This document shows positions 12,301 through 24,100 of a stretch of DNA of 64,000 nucleotides, in pieces. Both the position numbers and the translations under genes were made by a program. The notes under the pieces were generated by a model. That model had not been told where the DNA came from, searched no databases, and saw only the letters and a program-made list of their open reading frames with translations. Every line of letters starts with the position of its first letter. Position 1 is the first letter of the stretch. Source of the stretch: Branchiostoma floridae (Eukaryota; Chordata; Leptocardii; Amphioxiformes; Branchiostomatidae); assembly GCF_000003815.2 (NCBI RefSeq), contig NC_049990.1:21146965-21210964 (forward strand), in the 5' to 3' direction.

Positions 12301-14731
12301 TTTCCTTTTGGGAAGACTTTAAAAAAAGTCCCCGTGCCGTGTGCAAGAATAGACCCATATGTTAAGAGGAGCAGTCCCAAAATACAAAATAGGACTTTGA
12401 CATAATCACCAAAGTATAAAAATGGATTTTAAAAAATGACCCCTCCGTGCAAGAATAAACTCTTCCAGAACACCCATGTAAAATTGCAAATTAGACTAGT
12501 CCAAAAATAACCCCACTGAAAGACTTTGACAAACTAGTAGTCACTGAAGTCCAAAAATGAATTTTATAAAATGGCCCCTCCGTGCAAGAATGGACTCTTC
12601 CAGCACGCCCCATGTAAAATTGCAAAATAGACCAGTCCAAAAATACACCCACTCAAAGACTTAACATAATCACCAGTCCAAAGATGAATGTAAAAAATGA
12701 ACCCCTCTGTGTAAGAATGGACTCTTCCAGATAACACCAGGCTCGCTGATTGGCTGCCAAATCCTCCTCAGGACATTGATTCAGGCTAAGCGATTGGTTA
12801 CCTTTTTGATTTCTGAACCGGAGGAGCCCAGTTGGGGTGTTTATGGAAATGAAAAATTGAAATGGTTACGCCCACCACTATTCTCTTTACCTCTTGTGTG
12901 GTTTGGTGTCTTTTATATCATAGATTTTGTTCCCGAAAGCTGCCCGGCCGGGCCCCGGTTTGGAAATGTAACTTTGCCCTTATAGGCTATAATGAAGACT
13001 TTATCCATTTTAACCCTGGTGACTCCGTTTTTGTTTGGTGCTCCGAGCCTCGTATTGCAAAACGTACAATAGCCTGACGTTGTCTTCATCAACAGATACC
13101 AAAAATATACCGTCCAGCTGCCCTGAAGTATCAGAGAAAGATGGATTCAACAATCAGACATTCTACGTCATCGACCCTGATGGACCAGAACGGGGGGTCC
13201 TGCCGATGGTTGTCCAGTGTGACTTTCAAGAAGGAACAGGTTAGGAAAAGCCAACAAGTTTTATATGGCGTGACAGATGATGTTAGCAATTAGATGAAAA
13301 TAATGATGAGCAAAGATTATGTCATAATAGTGAGCCTGGTGTTAAACAGAATGTTGTTCGAATTGCTGGCATGCACTGACAGATAAAGACATGCATTCGG
13401 TCATCTGCAAGTCTTTAACTTTGCAGAGCTAGATCGCAATATTCAGCCTAGAAGGATACAAGGATTACTAAATCTATGTATGTTACATGGATAAGAGGAG
13501 TATTCAACCTGTTTAGGATATGGTAAATAACATGGATGTGATAGTTTGAAGGTATCTGTATTTCCAAAGTTGCAAATTGGTAGGACAAACTGATGAAAAA
13601 AAATATTTATGTGAACAGCAATGATGTTTGCACGTAGCATGGCTTAGAAACTTTCCTGGTTCGGAACAGTTGATATTCTAATACAGTTTCTAACATTAGG
13701 TTCAAACAATGTTTGAATACTTCATTACATTTCAGTAATAACCCTGATTGGCCACAACAGTGAGGCACGGACACATGTGAAAGGGTTTGACGGACGAGGT
13801 TCCTACTCCAAGGATGTGACATACTGGAATATCATGGACCAAGTGAGAGCTGTGGTGGACAAGTCAACTCTCTGTAAACAGCACATCAAGGTAAGTGTCA
13901 TTTATATTTCAGCCTGATGCCCTTCCCTGTTCAGCAGTGTCAGTCCAAGCTGTGACTAACAAGTTTTACGAATATTGACGATGATTCTATGTGCCATGAG
14001 GGACATGATACTTAAGCGTTTTTAATTTTTGCTATATATTACCAGCTGAAATAACATAATTATCCATATCCAGTATGAATGCCATCGTTCAGTGATCTTC
14101 GGCTCAACTGACACGCCCTTCGCCTGGTGGGTGACTTGGGATGGTCGCCAGGCTGACTACTGGGGAGGTGCCAGTCCTGGGAGTGGGCAATGTGCCTGTG
14201 GACAAGCAGGTAAATATGATAAGGATAGAAAAACCATACCCAAAGGCTAATTGCAAACAAAGCAAAACAGTGGTATAGAAAGTTTAACAGTGAAGGAAAT
14301 ACAAATATACACTTTAAATAAAAGCAAAATGGCAACTATTCTAAATCTAATTCTGAAGGATTGTAAAACATGAACCTGCACCATTCAAGCTTATTCAATT
14401 GAAGCCAGAAGTTGGCAGAACAGTGCAAATGATGAACCATATATGCAGATGTGATAGTCTATGAATTTGTAGTAGGACAAATGTTACCTGATTTGACATT
14501 TCTTAAACCCATACAACAAAACAAAACCTTGTCATGACCTTATTCTTTTGTCCAACAGGTACATGCTCTGGCAGATGCAACTGTGCTGTCAATAATTCCA
14601 CATGGCGTGAGGATTCTGGGTTCCTGTCCCACAAGGATGACCTGCCAGTCACCCAGCTCAGGTTTGGGGATACTGGTGATAGTGGTGAAGAAGGTTACTA
14701 TACCCTGGGGAAACTCATCTGTTACCCCTGA
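9353..14731 (+). CDS. Type II membrane protein with coiled coil and fibrinogen/CASPR-like domain
   Basis: Predicted cell-surface protein of unknown ligand. Six exons join in frame: 9353-9486, 9635-9746, 13096-13239, 13736-13890, 14074-14209 and 14559-14731 (TGA). The 5' coding exon or exons are not identified. The first exon holds a hydrophobic segment (ATTIIILLSVGVTVGLTF) preceded by basic residues. The second is a short coiled coil (EISELSTIVDVLKRDLNKEQ). The rest forms a secreted-type domain: SSCPEV...DPDG...MVVQCDF, then DVTYWNIMDQVRAVVDKS, then a Trp- and Cys-rich part (FAWWVTWDGR, CSGRCNC, HKDDLPVTQLRFGDTGDSG). Family knowledge: the end matches the fibrinogen-like module of neurexin IV/contactin-associated proteins and fibrillar-collagen C-termini. 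The order TM-coiled coil-fibrinogen-like suggests an oligomeric type II receptor. An AATAAA lies at 15194. Confidence 0.75.
9990..10290 (+). repeat. Outlying copies of a ~130-bp intronic satellite
   Basis: Phrases such as GTAAGAATGGACTCTTCCAG, ACCCATGT.AA.TTGCA.AATAGACCA and ACTCCCACTGAAA match the satellite at 12310-12740 in the same intron. Copies are degenerate and C-rich stretches separate them. Confidence 0.55.
11204..11295. repeat. Dispersed repeat fragment, C-rich centre
   Basis: The segment ends in GGCTTTTTTGGTCATCCCTG on the minus-strand reading and contains long runs of C. Its two minus-strand frames both translate to repeat-like peptides (for example TLFRPGFFGHPW). I have seen peptides of this kind as artefacts of dispersed repeats in marine invertebrate sequences. 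It is not a gene. Confidence 0.4.
11685..12035. repeat. 51-bp minisatellite, about seven copies
   Basis: The phrase GTGTACGATTCTCG begins at 11741, 11792, 11843, 11894, 11949 and 12003, with a related start near 11690. The period is exactly 51 bp for three steps and 54-55 bp where short insertions occur. Each unit contains the palindrome ATTCTCGAGAAT and TTTCCGTGGACCGAGTACCC. Because 51 is a multiple of three, reading frames stay open on both strands, which explains several long ORFs of 130-186 codons here. It lies inside the long intron of the fibrinogen-like gene. Confidence 0.9.
12310..12740 (+). repeat. Degenerate ~130-bp tandem satellite
   Basis: The phrase TGCAAGAATGGACTCTTCCA and variants recur near 12337, 12449, 12580 and 12709. 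They are followed in order by CCCATGTAAAATTGCAAA, TAGACCAGTCCAAAAATA, CCCACT.AAAGACTT and CACCAGTCCAAA. About three to four units are present; related copies lie at 9990-10290. Confidence 0.75.
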
Positions 14732-14944
14732 GCCTACATGTAGCCGTGAATAATTGTCTGGTACAGCAGTGTTCTTAGCATGTAACAGTGCTGTGCAGAA
14801 CTTACATAAATCAATTCATTATGTCCAATGAACATAGTATACTTAAGTCTTAAGATAACCAAGCTATCATGACAGGCATCATATTATCAGTAAGTGACGT
14901 TGGGTTTGAGGTGTGAATGCTTTGTTGTAACAGAAGTTGTAGCG

Positions 14945-15137
14945 TACAGTAAATGCATGAATGTTCGCGGTGGTTTTATGTTAGGGTTTTTGCGGTGGCC
15001 ACTTCACCGCAAATTTAAAACCACCGCAAACATTTTTCCATGGCAGTAAGAGACTACAGTGCATGCTGCTCCGGGAACTTAAAACCACCGCGAAAAGTCC
15101 TTTTTCCCGCTTCCGCGAATTTAAATGTATTTACAGC
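14945..15137. repeat. Fold-back element, family B (copy 1)
   Basis: Starts TACAGTAAATGCATGAATGT and ends TTAAATGTATTTACAG, inverted copies of one another. The inside is rich in GTTCGCGG, CCACCGC and CCGCGAA. Same family as 22834-23045 and 50746-50957. It lies in or just after the 3' UTR of the fibrinogen-like gene. Confidence 0.75.
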
Positions 15138-15193
15138 ATTCAAATAGAATTAATGTTTCAGGTGTTAGAAATTTGCTTGTCTTTGATCACTTT

Positions 15194-15199
15194 AATAAA
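15194..15199 (+). promoter_or_regulatory. Candidate poly(A) signal (AATAAA)
   Basis: Canonical hexamer about 460 bp after the stop of the fibrinogen-like gene, after the family B element. It is the first good candidate on the + strand. Confidence 0.4.
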
Positions 15200-15762
15200 A
15201 CTTTTATCACTTCCTAAGACTTGGGTTTACTTATACTGTTTTAAGTAGTAACACTTACAAAGGTAACCTTGATATATTGTTTGGCTAAAACCTAGTTCAT
15301 CAGACAAAAATATGTAAGGATGAAAGTGGTGAGAGTTGAACATATTTTAATGCAGTCAGTCAACTTAATCTGCAACTTTTCCATTGTCATTCAAATACTT
15401 TACCCTAACCCGCTAACCGTAAGATATCTGAAATTCTTGTGACATATACATTGTACAATCAAACAGTTGAACAGGATCCAAGTTCAATACTATGTCTTAA
15501 AGCAAACATGTACTTGTAACATATAGTTCTCTTAACGATGTAGGACGTACGTTTCTTCAGCTCTGCTTCAAACTTAATGTGATGGACAATCTGATAGTAA
15601 AGAATGTAGTTTGAACTGCTTTGTTTGGTGAATAAAATTTTATAATGTCTGTAACATTTGTCTGTCTGATCAAGACTGAGTGTCCTTAGTCCTTCAGTGA
15701 AAATAGTTTGAATCAAGTAGCTGTAAAAGTCCTAGTTGTTGAGATGTCTGGATCCATGAGCA

Positions 15763-17543
15763 TCAATAGCGACTGTCCCATTCCTGCTTCTCTTTCTTCT
15801 CCCTCCAAACCTCGTCCAGGTAAGGCTGCAGGTATCGGATGTCCTCCTCAAACTTTGTCCACTGCTCCTTTGGTAGGACCTGTGGAAGTAGATGGAAAGT
15901 TCTGAGTTACAATCCCTTAATATTTTTTATTTTTATTTATTTCATCTTGAAACAGATGGGTAGCCCCTAGTCCCCCTACAACAGTGCATAGTTGATTTCC
16001 AAGGGGGCCCATCAAACATACATGTAAATAATAAATACAGGACAAAAAACGTGGTAACAATCAGTCAAACTTTGAACACCCAGGGACAACATACAGTACA
16101 GAAAACATAAAACCGGTGCGTCAAAACATAATCAGTGTCCATACTCATGTCGAAAATGTTCCAAGGTCAAAATCAATATGTCAAGAGATGGGGTGGAGGT
16201 CAGAGGTCAAATCATATATCAAATCATGTGTAAAACGAAAATTAATGAAACTGACCCTTAATAAGGTGGTACTACAGTAGTATCTCACTGCACTTAAGGC
16301 ACTGGTGCGGCACTGCAGGGTTTGATCACTGAGGCACTGTTGTGTTATTTTCTCCAATTTTTTTAGGATATAGATAATGCGTAAAAAGTAAAAGTATGAC
16401 TTAGAAGACAACGAAATACACAAAACGTTGAAAAATTTGTTCTTTATCTCTGAAATTTGTTGAGTACTACTGTACTAGTAATCTTTCCAACACCTCAGTG
16501 CTGCACTGGTGCCCCAAGTGCAGTGAGATACCACTTTTAGTTCCAAAGGATCATCCACACACAAAAACCAAAAGTCCTTTTCAAACTGTTGTCTCTTGTT
16601 CAGCAGTTACAAAGCTTGGAATGCCAGCACAAACACATTCAGAAGGATGAAACCAAAAACTAACGCCACAAAAAAGTCTTTTATATACTGAGTACAGGTT
16701 TCTTGTATGAAACGATTGGCCACTACATATACGGTTGGCTAGTGAGTCCAAGCTCCGACAGGCGTTTCCTATGTATATAACTATACATTGAAGATAAGGC
16801 AGTAATCTGTAGTTGTACAACTTTTATGAACTTTGGCATTTGTATGTCCTTGTTTTTATGTTTAGTCCAGGAAATAGACAAGTATTGAACATTACGTACT
16901 TATTTATTATTAATATTTTAAATGTATGTTAGCTAGTATAAGAATAAACTAACAATATCAAACTTTGTACATGAAGATTACTAGGTGACAGTAGTAGCCA
17001 GTTGATAGTAATCAATTACATGTTTTGTGTAAAATTGTTTCAAACAATGTTTTCTTGGCCTCCTGATTCTGATTTTAGTTTTGCTGCGTTTTGTCCAAAA
17101 ATTATGATGGCAAAACTTTGTTCCCATACCCATGTGTAGCATAGGGTGGGGAGGGGGGCAAGAGGGTTGCGTCTTCGTTCATCAAATTCATTTGCATCCC
17201 AAACTGATATATCGATAACCTGATGTGTGAAAACGTACAAGTATCTTTGATATAATATTTGAATAATAAATGTGCTGTTAAAATGGCATGGGTTACAAAA
17301 ATTATCAAACGTGTTACGTACCTGTTTCTTCATGTCAAGGTCGAGCGCCCGTTTGATGCGGAAAGCTCTGGCGTTGTACACGTCTTCGGGAAGCCGTTTC
17401 ACCGCTTCTTTCACGTCGTCGGTCTCCCGGAGAACGTCGTCTCTCATCAGCCCGATCTGGTTGAAGGCTGCCCGCTCGTAATACCACTTCTGCAACATCC
17501 GAAACACGCCACCGCTCTGTTTCGCTGCGACTCGCGACGCCAT
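15763..17543 (-). CDS. UQCRB: UQCRB, cytochrome bc1 complex subunit 7
   Basis: Nuclear-encoded 14-kDa subunit of mitochondrial complex III, on the matrix side of the inner membrane near cytochrome b. Two coding exons: 17543-17322 (74 codons, donor CAG|GTACGT) and 15879-15763 (38 codons plus TGA), joined in phase 0, giving 112 residues. The usual animal length is about 111. Hallmarks: [42 protein letters not shown] across the junction into [13 protein letters not shown], then [21 protein letters not shown] chose the ATG at 17543 because it starts the family-length protein. A longer upstream open frame has no family support. The 1.44-kb intron contains a fold-back element (16262-16541). The gene is head-to-head with the LRRC63-like gene. 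Confidence 0.95.
16262..16541. repeat. Fold-back element in UQCRB intron
   Basis: The left arm from about 16264 (GGTGGTACTACAGTAGTATC, CACTGCACTT, GCACTGGTGCGGCAC) is mirrored at the right end (GTGCTGCACTGGTGCCCC, AAGTGCAGTGAGATACCAC). The centre (about 16390-16462) is related to that of the TIR element at 557-802. No coding capacity. Confidence 0.75.
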
Positions 17544-17880
17544 TTTTGCCGGAAAGATCGAGATGAAGGTGACAAGACCCCATACGTCGTACAAAAATCC
17601 CCATTCACATAATTCTTAAGACATCACAATTGACACTAACATTCATAATTACATTAAAATTAGTGTAATTTGATTTTTCATATCGTTGACTACAGTGGGT
17701 ATTCATTTTACTCTTAGAAGATATACTAATCTGTTCCTTAAAATCAAATCACTTTGCCATTTTAGTACATAGTAAGGGGTCTTGTCCAAATGTCAAAGCG
17801 AGGCAAGGACTCGTGGAGCATTGTGGGTAATATTTAGTTGCCAAAACAATCCAAAATGGCTGACTGAGGAAGAATATTTT
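17533..17880. promoter_or_regulatory. Probable bidirectional promoter (UQCRB / LRRC63-like)
   Basis: Two genes start on opposite strands here: UQCRB with its ATG at 17543, and the LRR gene whose likely non-coding first exon ends near 17880 (TTTTG|GTGAGT). The UQCRB start codon lies in AAAATGGCGTC on the minus strand and the other side carries CCAAAATGGCTG. Both fit the YY1-type AANATGGC element often found at starts of nuclear genes for mitochondrial proteins. GCATTGTGGGTAAT lies next to the second motif. Transcription starts are inferred. Confidence 0.5.
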
Positions 17881-18149
17881 GGTGAGTTCGTGTGTTTCTC
17901 TTCAAATTTTTGCCTCAAATTAAACTTAAGAAGACTAAGCACTTTGCAACAGTGTACATGATATACAGCAAACAACGCAGAAGAAGGCTGGTGAGGAATA
18001 CGTTGTGCCGATAACTTAAGATTTGCCATTGAATTCGGTGTTTTGTGTTGTCAAGCGAAACTGTGATGGTGTTGACCACATCTTTGCCATTTGCTAACAC
18101 AACTTTGTTGTTTTCAGATTTTATGAAAGCAAGGACAACGATATAAGCA

Positions 18150-21100
18150 ATGCCGGGAGCTCTGCTCAGGAGGCCGCTCCCGCCCAAGGAGCGGCAACAG
18201 CCATCGGTAAGTGTACAATCGTCAGTGTGTCAATAGCCAAAATTGTTTTTGTTTTTGGCTATTCTCAAGTGGTCACCCAATTTACTAGTATGTCAGTCAT
18301 TCATCCAATAACTAGTTTATGAAGCTTACTAGCATTTAACAATTAATTTTCAAAATTACTGGGGCAGTAATATTGTTAGTTGCCCTTTTCTTTGTCAGCA
18401 TTGTGGTGCAGAATTCAACTTTTTTGTACACTGTAATGATTATCAAATAACGGACAATCAAATAATGGGTACTACTGGTAGTACTACTACTACTACTACT
18501 ACTACTTACTACTGAAAAAAAATCAGATTTTACTGTTGACATACTACTACTACTTCTACTACTACTACAAATGTACTTACTAAGTCTGCAAAAAATATCA
18601 GATTATACCGTTGACATTGAATTTACCTAAACTGTATATTCCTCCTGTTGCAGGTTCCCATGATCTCCCCCAGCCCCAGCCCTGACATCTACCGTGTGCA
18701 CACCCCTCCCCACCCCCTGCGCCTGTCCCCCGTCCCCAGCCTGCCCAGCGTCGTCCCCAGCCTCGCCTCCGGGATGCACCTGTCGCAGCTGGAGGCCCCG
18801 CGGGATGGCCTCCAGTCCCCCGTCCCCACCATCGACAGCAAGTTCATGGTCGCACAGAAAGCTGAGAAGCAGCGCAGCGACACCGCGGGCTTCTTCCTCA
18901 AACAGAACCTCCTCCTGCCGTACAAGCCTCGCGGACCGGACTTCTTCCCCCACAGGGAGCCAAAAAGACCCCCTCCCGTGTCGCTGAAAGATCTATTCCG
19001 TGAGGAAAACTTCATGGATAAGAAAGAGCCAGATTTCACCTTAGATGACTTCCACATTGACATGTCTCAAGTGCCAACAATGCCCAGGAGAGAGCTGCAG
19101 AGAGCAATCTTGTCCAAACAGAACTATAAGAAGATGATTAAGATGTTGAGTGAGGAGTTTTCACCCAGACAGGAGGAAGTCAGGACGACAGAGGTCCGTG
19201 GAGAAGATGTTGGGGTGCCGGAATTCAAACACAGGATTCCACAGAGACAGCTCATGATCGGTGAGTACAAGTACTGTAATTACTGTAAATCTGGAAATAC
19301 ATGCAGTGGTTTATTTTCACAGTAAACCTTCCACCACAAATTCACGACACTGTGAATTTGCATTTCCATTGCATTACTTCTTTACTACGGAATTTTTCAA
19401 GGCATTTAAAACACAGCCAAAAAGATATGCTTTACCAAAATTTAGTCCCTGCAAAATGAATGAATCTACAGTTTCTTACTTTCAAATTAGGATAGAGCAC
19501 GTCAATGAAGGTTAGACATCCAGCTAATAAGGTATGCCAAATAGCAATTACTCATTCAAGCAACTGGATATGATTTTGGAAACAGTCAGACATTTCAGGT
19601 AAAATCCACTACTATTCATCAGTGACACTAAAGTAAAGAGATCTTGTTGGAGAACAGGGCAACCTAGTATTTTCCTGAAGCCTTTTGGCCAAGCAATTTT
19701 AGGGTTAGACTGAAGTACATGTACAAGAAAACATTAGCAAGTGCTAAACCTAGGCCAGATCAGCTACCAGTTTATAGGGCAGTTGTGAATAATGAAAAAG
19801 ATGAATTGCTGAAACAAAAATATAGCGTCGAAAAGCAAAACTCCAGTTAGAAGCTCTGAGGAAGATGTCTGACAGTCATCGAAACGTCAGCATTTGAGAA
19901 AAACTGGTTGAGTAAAAGAAAACTCTTGTGTCCTATGAAACAAAATTGCTTCAAATGCAACTAAAAATCTTGTATACAAATTAGTACATGTCTTGATAAT
20001 GATTTGTGCTGATGGTGAAAAACAGAAATGGCTGCCATCATTGGTGACTCCATGAAGCTGCTGAGAGCCACCATGGAGAGTGAAGATGAGGAGGAAGAGT
20101 TGGAAACACGGGTCAGCTCAGGACCTCTGCTCCACCAGAAAACTCACAGGTACTGTTGTCATGGTTACTGTTGTCATGGCCACTGTTGTCATGGTAAAAC
20201 TAGAAGATGCCTCTACTCCGTAAGAAAACACTCAGGTACTGTTGTTGCAGTTACTGTTGTCATGGAAACACTAGTACTAGAAAACTCTGCTTTATCAGAA
20301 AATACTCAGGTGCTGGTCTAAGTTAATCATACCGGTAACACAGAATGGTGACTAAGGAAAAGGTGTCTTTATCAAGTGTTCCAGCTATCGATGCCCATGT
20401 ATGTTGATGAATTTGATGTACTCTCGTAATATTGTGGTGGGTGTAAGTTGTCATTCCATGTCCATTCCATCACTCATATTAACCTTAAGCTTCCTGCCCA
20501 CAACATCAGTCGTGGGATTTTCCTCACCGCACCCCCCACAGCAGCACCCCCATCCACACCCTCCACCGCACCAAAGCAGCTCTCCAGATACCCCAGCACG
20601 GTCTTACAACCGCCGTCAGTGACCCCCAGTCCCAGCGAGCCTCCCGGAACGGCCGAGCTCATGTTGTATCACCCGGACACTCCAAGCACGGCGCTCCCGA
20701 CGTCCGCCGGCAGTATGGACCTCCCGTTGTCTGCGCCACCCACAGCGGAGTCTACAGACTATCTAACCCCCTTCACCAACACTCAGGCATCCATGCCATA
20801 CCTGACCTCACCACCTACTGCAGCACTTGTTGCACAGAGGGCTCTGTACTCAAGAATGCCAAGCACAGCCCCTGTTAGACCCCCTGACACAGGCAAACCA
20901 GTCCCCATGCCATCAACAGCTCCCGGCTTGCTATCCTCCTCAAATCAGGAGAGAAAGGACCCTGCAAGGGGGTTATCACTAGAGGGGTACCCAACGTTAC
21001 CCCCCATAGCAAGCGAGAGGGCAAGTATACCGCCAACAGAAATGTCCATGCCTATGTCGACCACATTTGAGGAGGAGACAGTGACAACAGAAACAGTTGA

Positions 21101-24100
21101 GGAAAAAATCCCACCAAAAATATCCGAGGAGCCCAGCAAAAGGGGCACGGCAACAGGAACAGCTAAGGGAGGTACTCCCAAGACGCCGGGACGACTCTCA
21201 AGGAGAGAGAAGGAGGTTCTAGAAGCAGTGAGGCAGCAGTAAGTTGCAGGGTGTGCCCGGTGTGAGCTGAGACTAATGTGTAACCACTGGAGGCCTCACA
21301 AGCCATCAATTGTTCCCTTCTATAATGGCTTCTTCTACCCCCCACCCCTTTCCAGAACATGGTGTGAAATTAATCATTCAAACTTCATTATAACATCTTA
21401 CATCTACTAATAAAATTTGGTGCAGGAAGGGAAGGAGACTCATGGACCTTAAAGCCATATTAGTAAGCTAAACTAACTCTTCGTACTTGTATCAAATTGC
21501 TTTCTTCAATTAATCATGAAAATGATTTTTTTCACAGGTCACAAAGGAAATGTAGGGTCCTAATGTCTTATATCACCTATCACTTTTCTAATGTGTATTT
21601 TTTTGCAGGACCACAACTTGTATTTTTGATTATTTGTTTGGGATTCACTAACAATCTTGGACTGCAGTGTTGCTAATAAGGAAAAAGTCACACTTACTAA
21701 TGGATAATTCATATCACTATTATACTTGTTGTGTTTGTCACACTTAACAATTGACAGTGTGCTTAACATGAAAGTCAAGTACAGAATTGTTGTGCTGTGA
21801 TGTTAACATTAACACAAGGCTGTTTACTGTACTTTGAGATTGTGTAACTTTTAAAGTCTGATACATGTATATTGCTTTGAGGACAACTCTTTTCTATAAC
21901 CGTGGTTTCATCTTAAGATAATTGAAAGTGTGGTACTGAAGATAACCAAAAAAATATATTTTTGTTAGCTGAAAAAAAATTGATCAGTCATCTGGACGAG
22001 AAATATTTGAAAAATATGTTTGACTGTGGTATTATTGGTATGTAACAAAGAAGTTTGAATCCATTCATTATTATTTGGCAATTTACTTTTTCATGGGTAA
22101 CACTTTAAGAGGAATTTCAAAGTATGAAAAATACTGTTACAACATTCCTTAATGAACTAAGGCTTTAGATGGCACAGTTTTACTGCTTTTGGTTGAAGTC
22201 ATAGGCTAAGTGTAGAAACGAGAATACTGTACTGTTGACACAACCAGAATATCATAGTTCCAGATACATTCTAGGCAGGGATATATTTTGACATGTAGTT
22301 GACCACCACTCATCAGATACTATTGTCACTGAATGTGATATAACGATAGTTCACCTTTGCCTGTAGGGTAACCTATATCTGTTTTTTTTTTAAGTAGTGC
22401 ATTTTTTAGGAAAATCAAGCCGACGGACAGTGGTTTCAAACTGCAATATTTGAAAACATTGCTATTCAAACCCCCTTCATCAAGTTGATATCCCTGTTCT
22501 TGAAAACAACGAATATAGGTTACCCTGCAGACAAAGGTGAACTAGTATTACATCACTTCATGTAGTTAACATATTTTGTTGTCACAGTGTTTCTTATTCC
22601 TTGAATGTAATGTTTTTCTCCATTTTGCACCCCAGGTTGGTATCTGAGTACCCGGAGGCTGATGCTCTGTTCAACACAGTCACAAACAAGTACTTCATGG
22701 GGAGCCGTAGGAGTGGGTCACCTTTTGGTATGTACATGTATCACATTGTGTATACAGCTATAGCATTCACATTTGTTTGCTGTTGTATAGCCTATAGTTT
22801 AATAGGTCTGTTAAAAAAATCTTGAAGATGATATACTGTAAATGCAGAAATGTTCGCGGTGTATTAATGTTCGCAGTTTTCGCAATGACCACTTCACCGC
22901 GAACTAAAAACCACCGCGAACATTTTTCTATTATTGTATTAGACTGCAGTCTATGGTGTTACCGCGAACTGAAATCCACCGCAAAAAGTCCTTTTACCTG
23001 CTACCGCGAAATTAAATCCCCGCGAACTGATATGCATTTACAGTATGCTGTGACAAAGTGTGAAGAATACTTTAACACGCTTGCTCTATGCAAGGCCACA
23101 TTTATTACTTCTGGGCACTGTGGAATGCACTGAAGGAACACTCACAGTAGCAGCATCTCTTCTCCTGATTCATGAAACACCTGTTGTATTACTTCAAGCA
23201 AAACGTGTGTATAGATGCACCCCACTATTAGTTCATTCATTCACATGTTCACCAAATCAACATTACAGGGCAATGTTTTTTTGCCATGTACAACTCAACA
23301 AGTTTTCACATGTGTTTCCCTTAATATGTAAATGTGGCAAACCAATATCACACATCTTTTCAAAATTAATACCAGCTCTTGTTGATCAACCTTTATCTGT
23401 AGGGTAATCTATATCCGTTGTTCTTGAAGACAGCGCATTTGGGGATATAAAGTCTGTATAACAACGGTTGGTAGTTGTTTTAAACAGTTACTGTTACAGT
23501 AACACTTTGAAAATACTAAAATTCTAAACCATAGTCCATTGACTAAATTATCAAAAACAATGGAAATAAGTTATCCCGTAGATAAAGGTGTACTAGCATG
23601 ATCACATGTGTCTGTAAGTACCAAGACTGTTATATGTAGTCTTTATTTTGAACTGTATACAGAATATTGACCCCTCTTAATATGACTATCCCCCCCATGT
23701 GTTTGCATGTACAGAGGCACAAGGAGACGATGACACCATCTCTCCCACTGAGCTGGCAGTGTTGGATGCTATCGTCAATGGAGGACATGTTCTTAGTATC
23801 AAGGTAGGATCCTAACAGCTATATACATTTATATGATATACTCACTCAAGTATGCTTGTTATTCAAATTATGACCATTACTACAAAATCAGGACTAGTTC
23901 TACGTCTACTAAGTTCTAGCTTTTCTTGTGGTTGTGTGAACTTTGTCAAGGTTCCTTCTTGGTTCGATTCCTGTCTTGCTACTTATCATGTGCCCTTGGA
24001 AGGCCACTGTTACATCAATTTTTCTCACTTTTTTTTTTATCGGTGTAAAAATTGGTATTGACTTCAGTTGGGAGTTAAAAGGCAGTGGAAGGAGAGGGAT

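Noticed and set aside
17040-17321. Extension of the UQCRB open frame past the exon (to 17040)
   Set aside because: The conserved continuation [13 protein letters not shown] is in the separate exon at 15763-15879, so this is intron read-through.
18627-19063. Minus-strand ORFs opposite LRRC63-like exon 2
   Set aside because: Shadows of the Pro-rich coding exon on the + strand.
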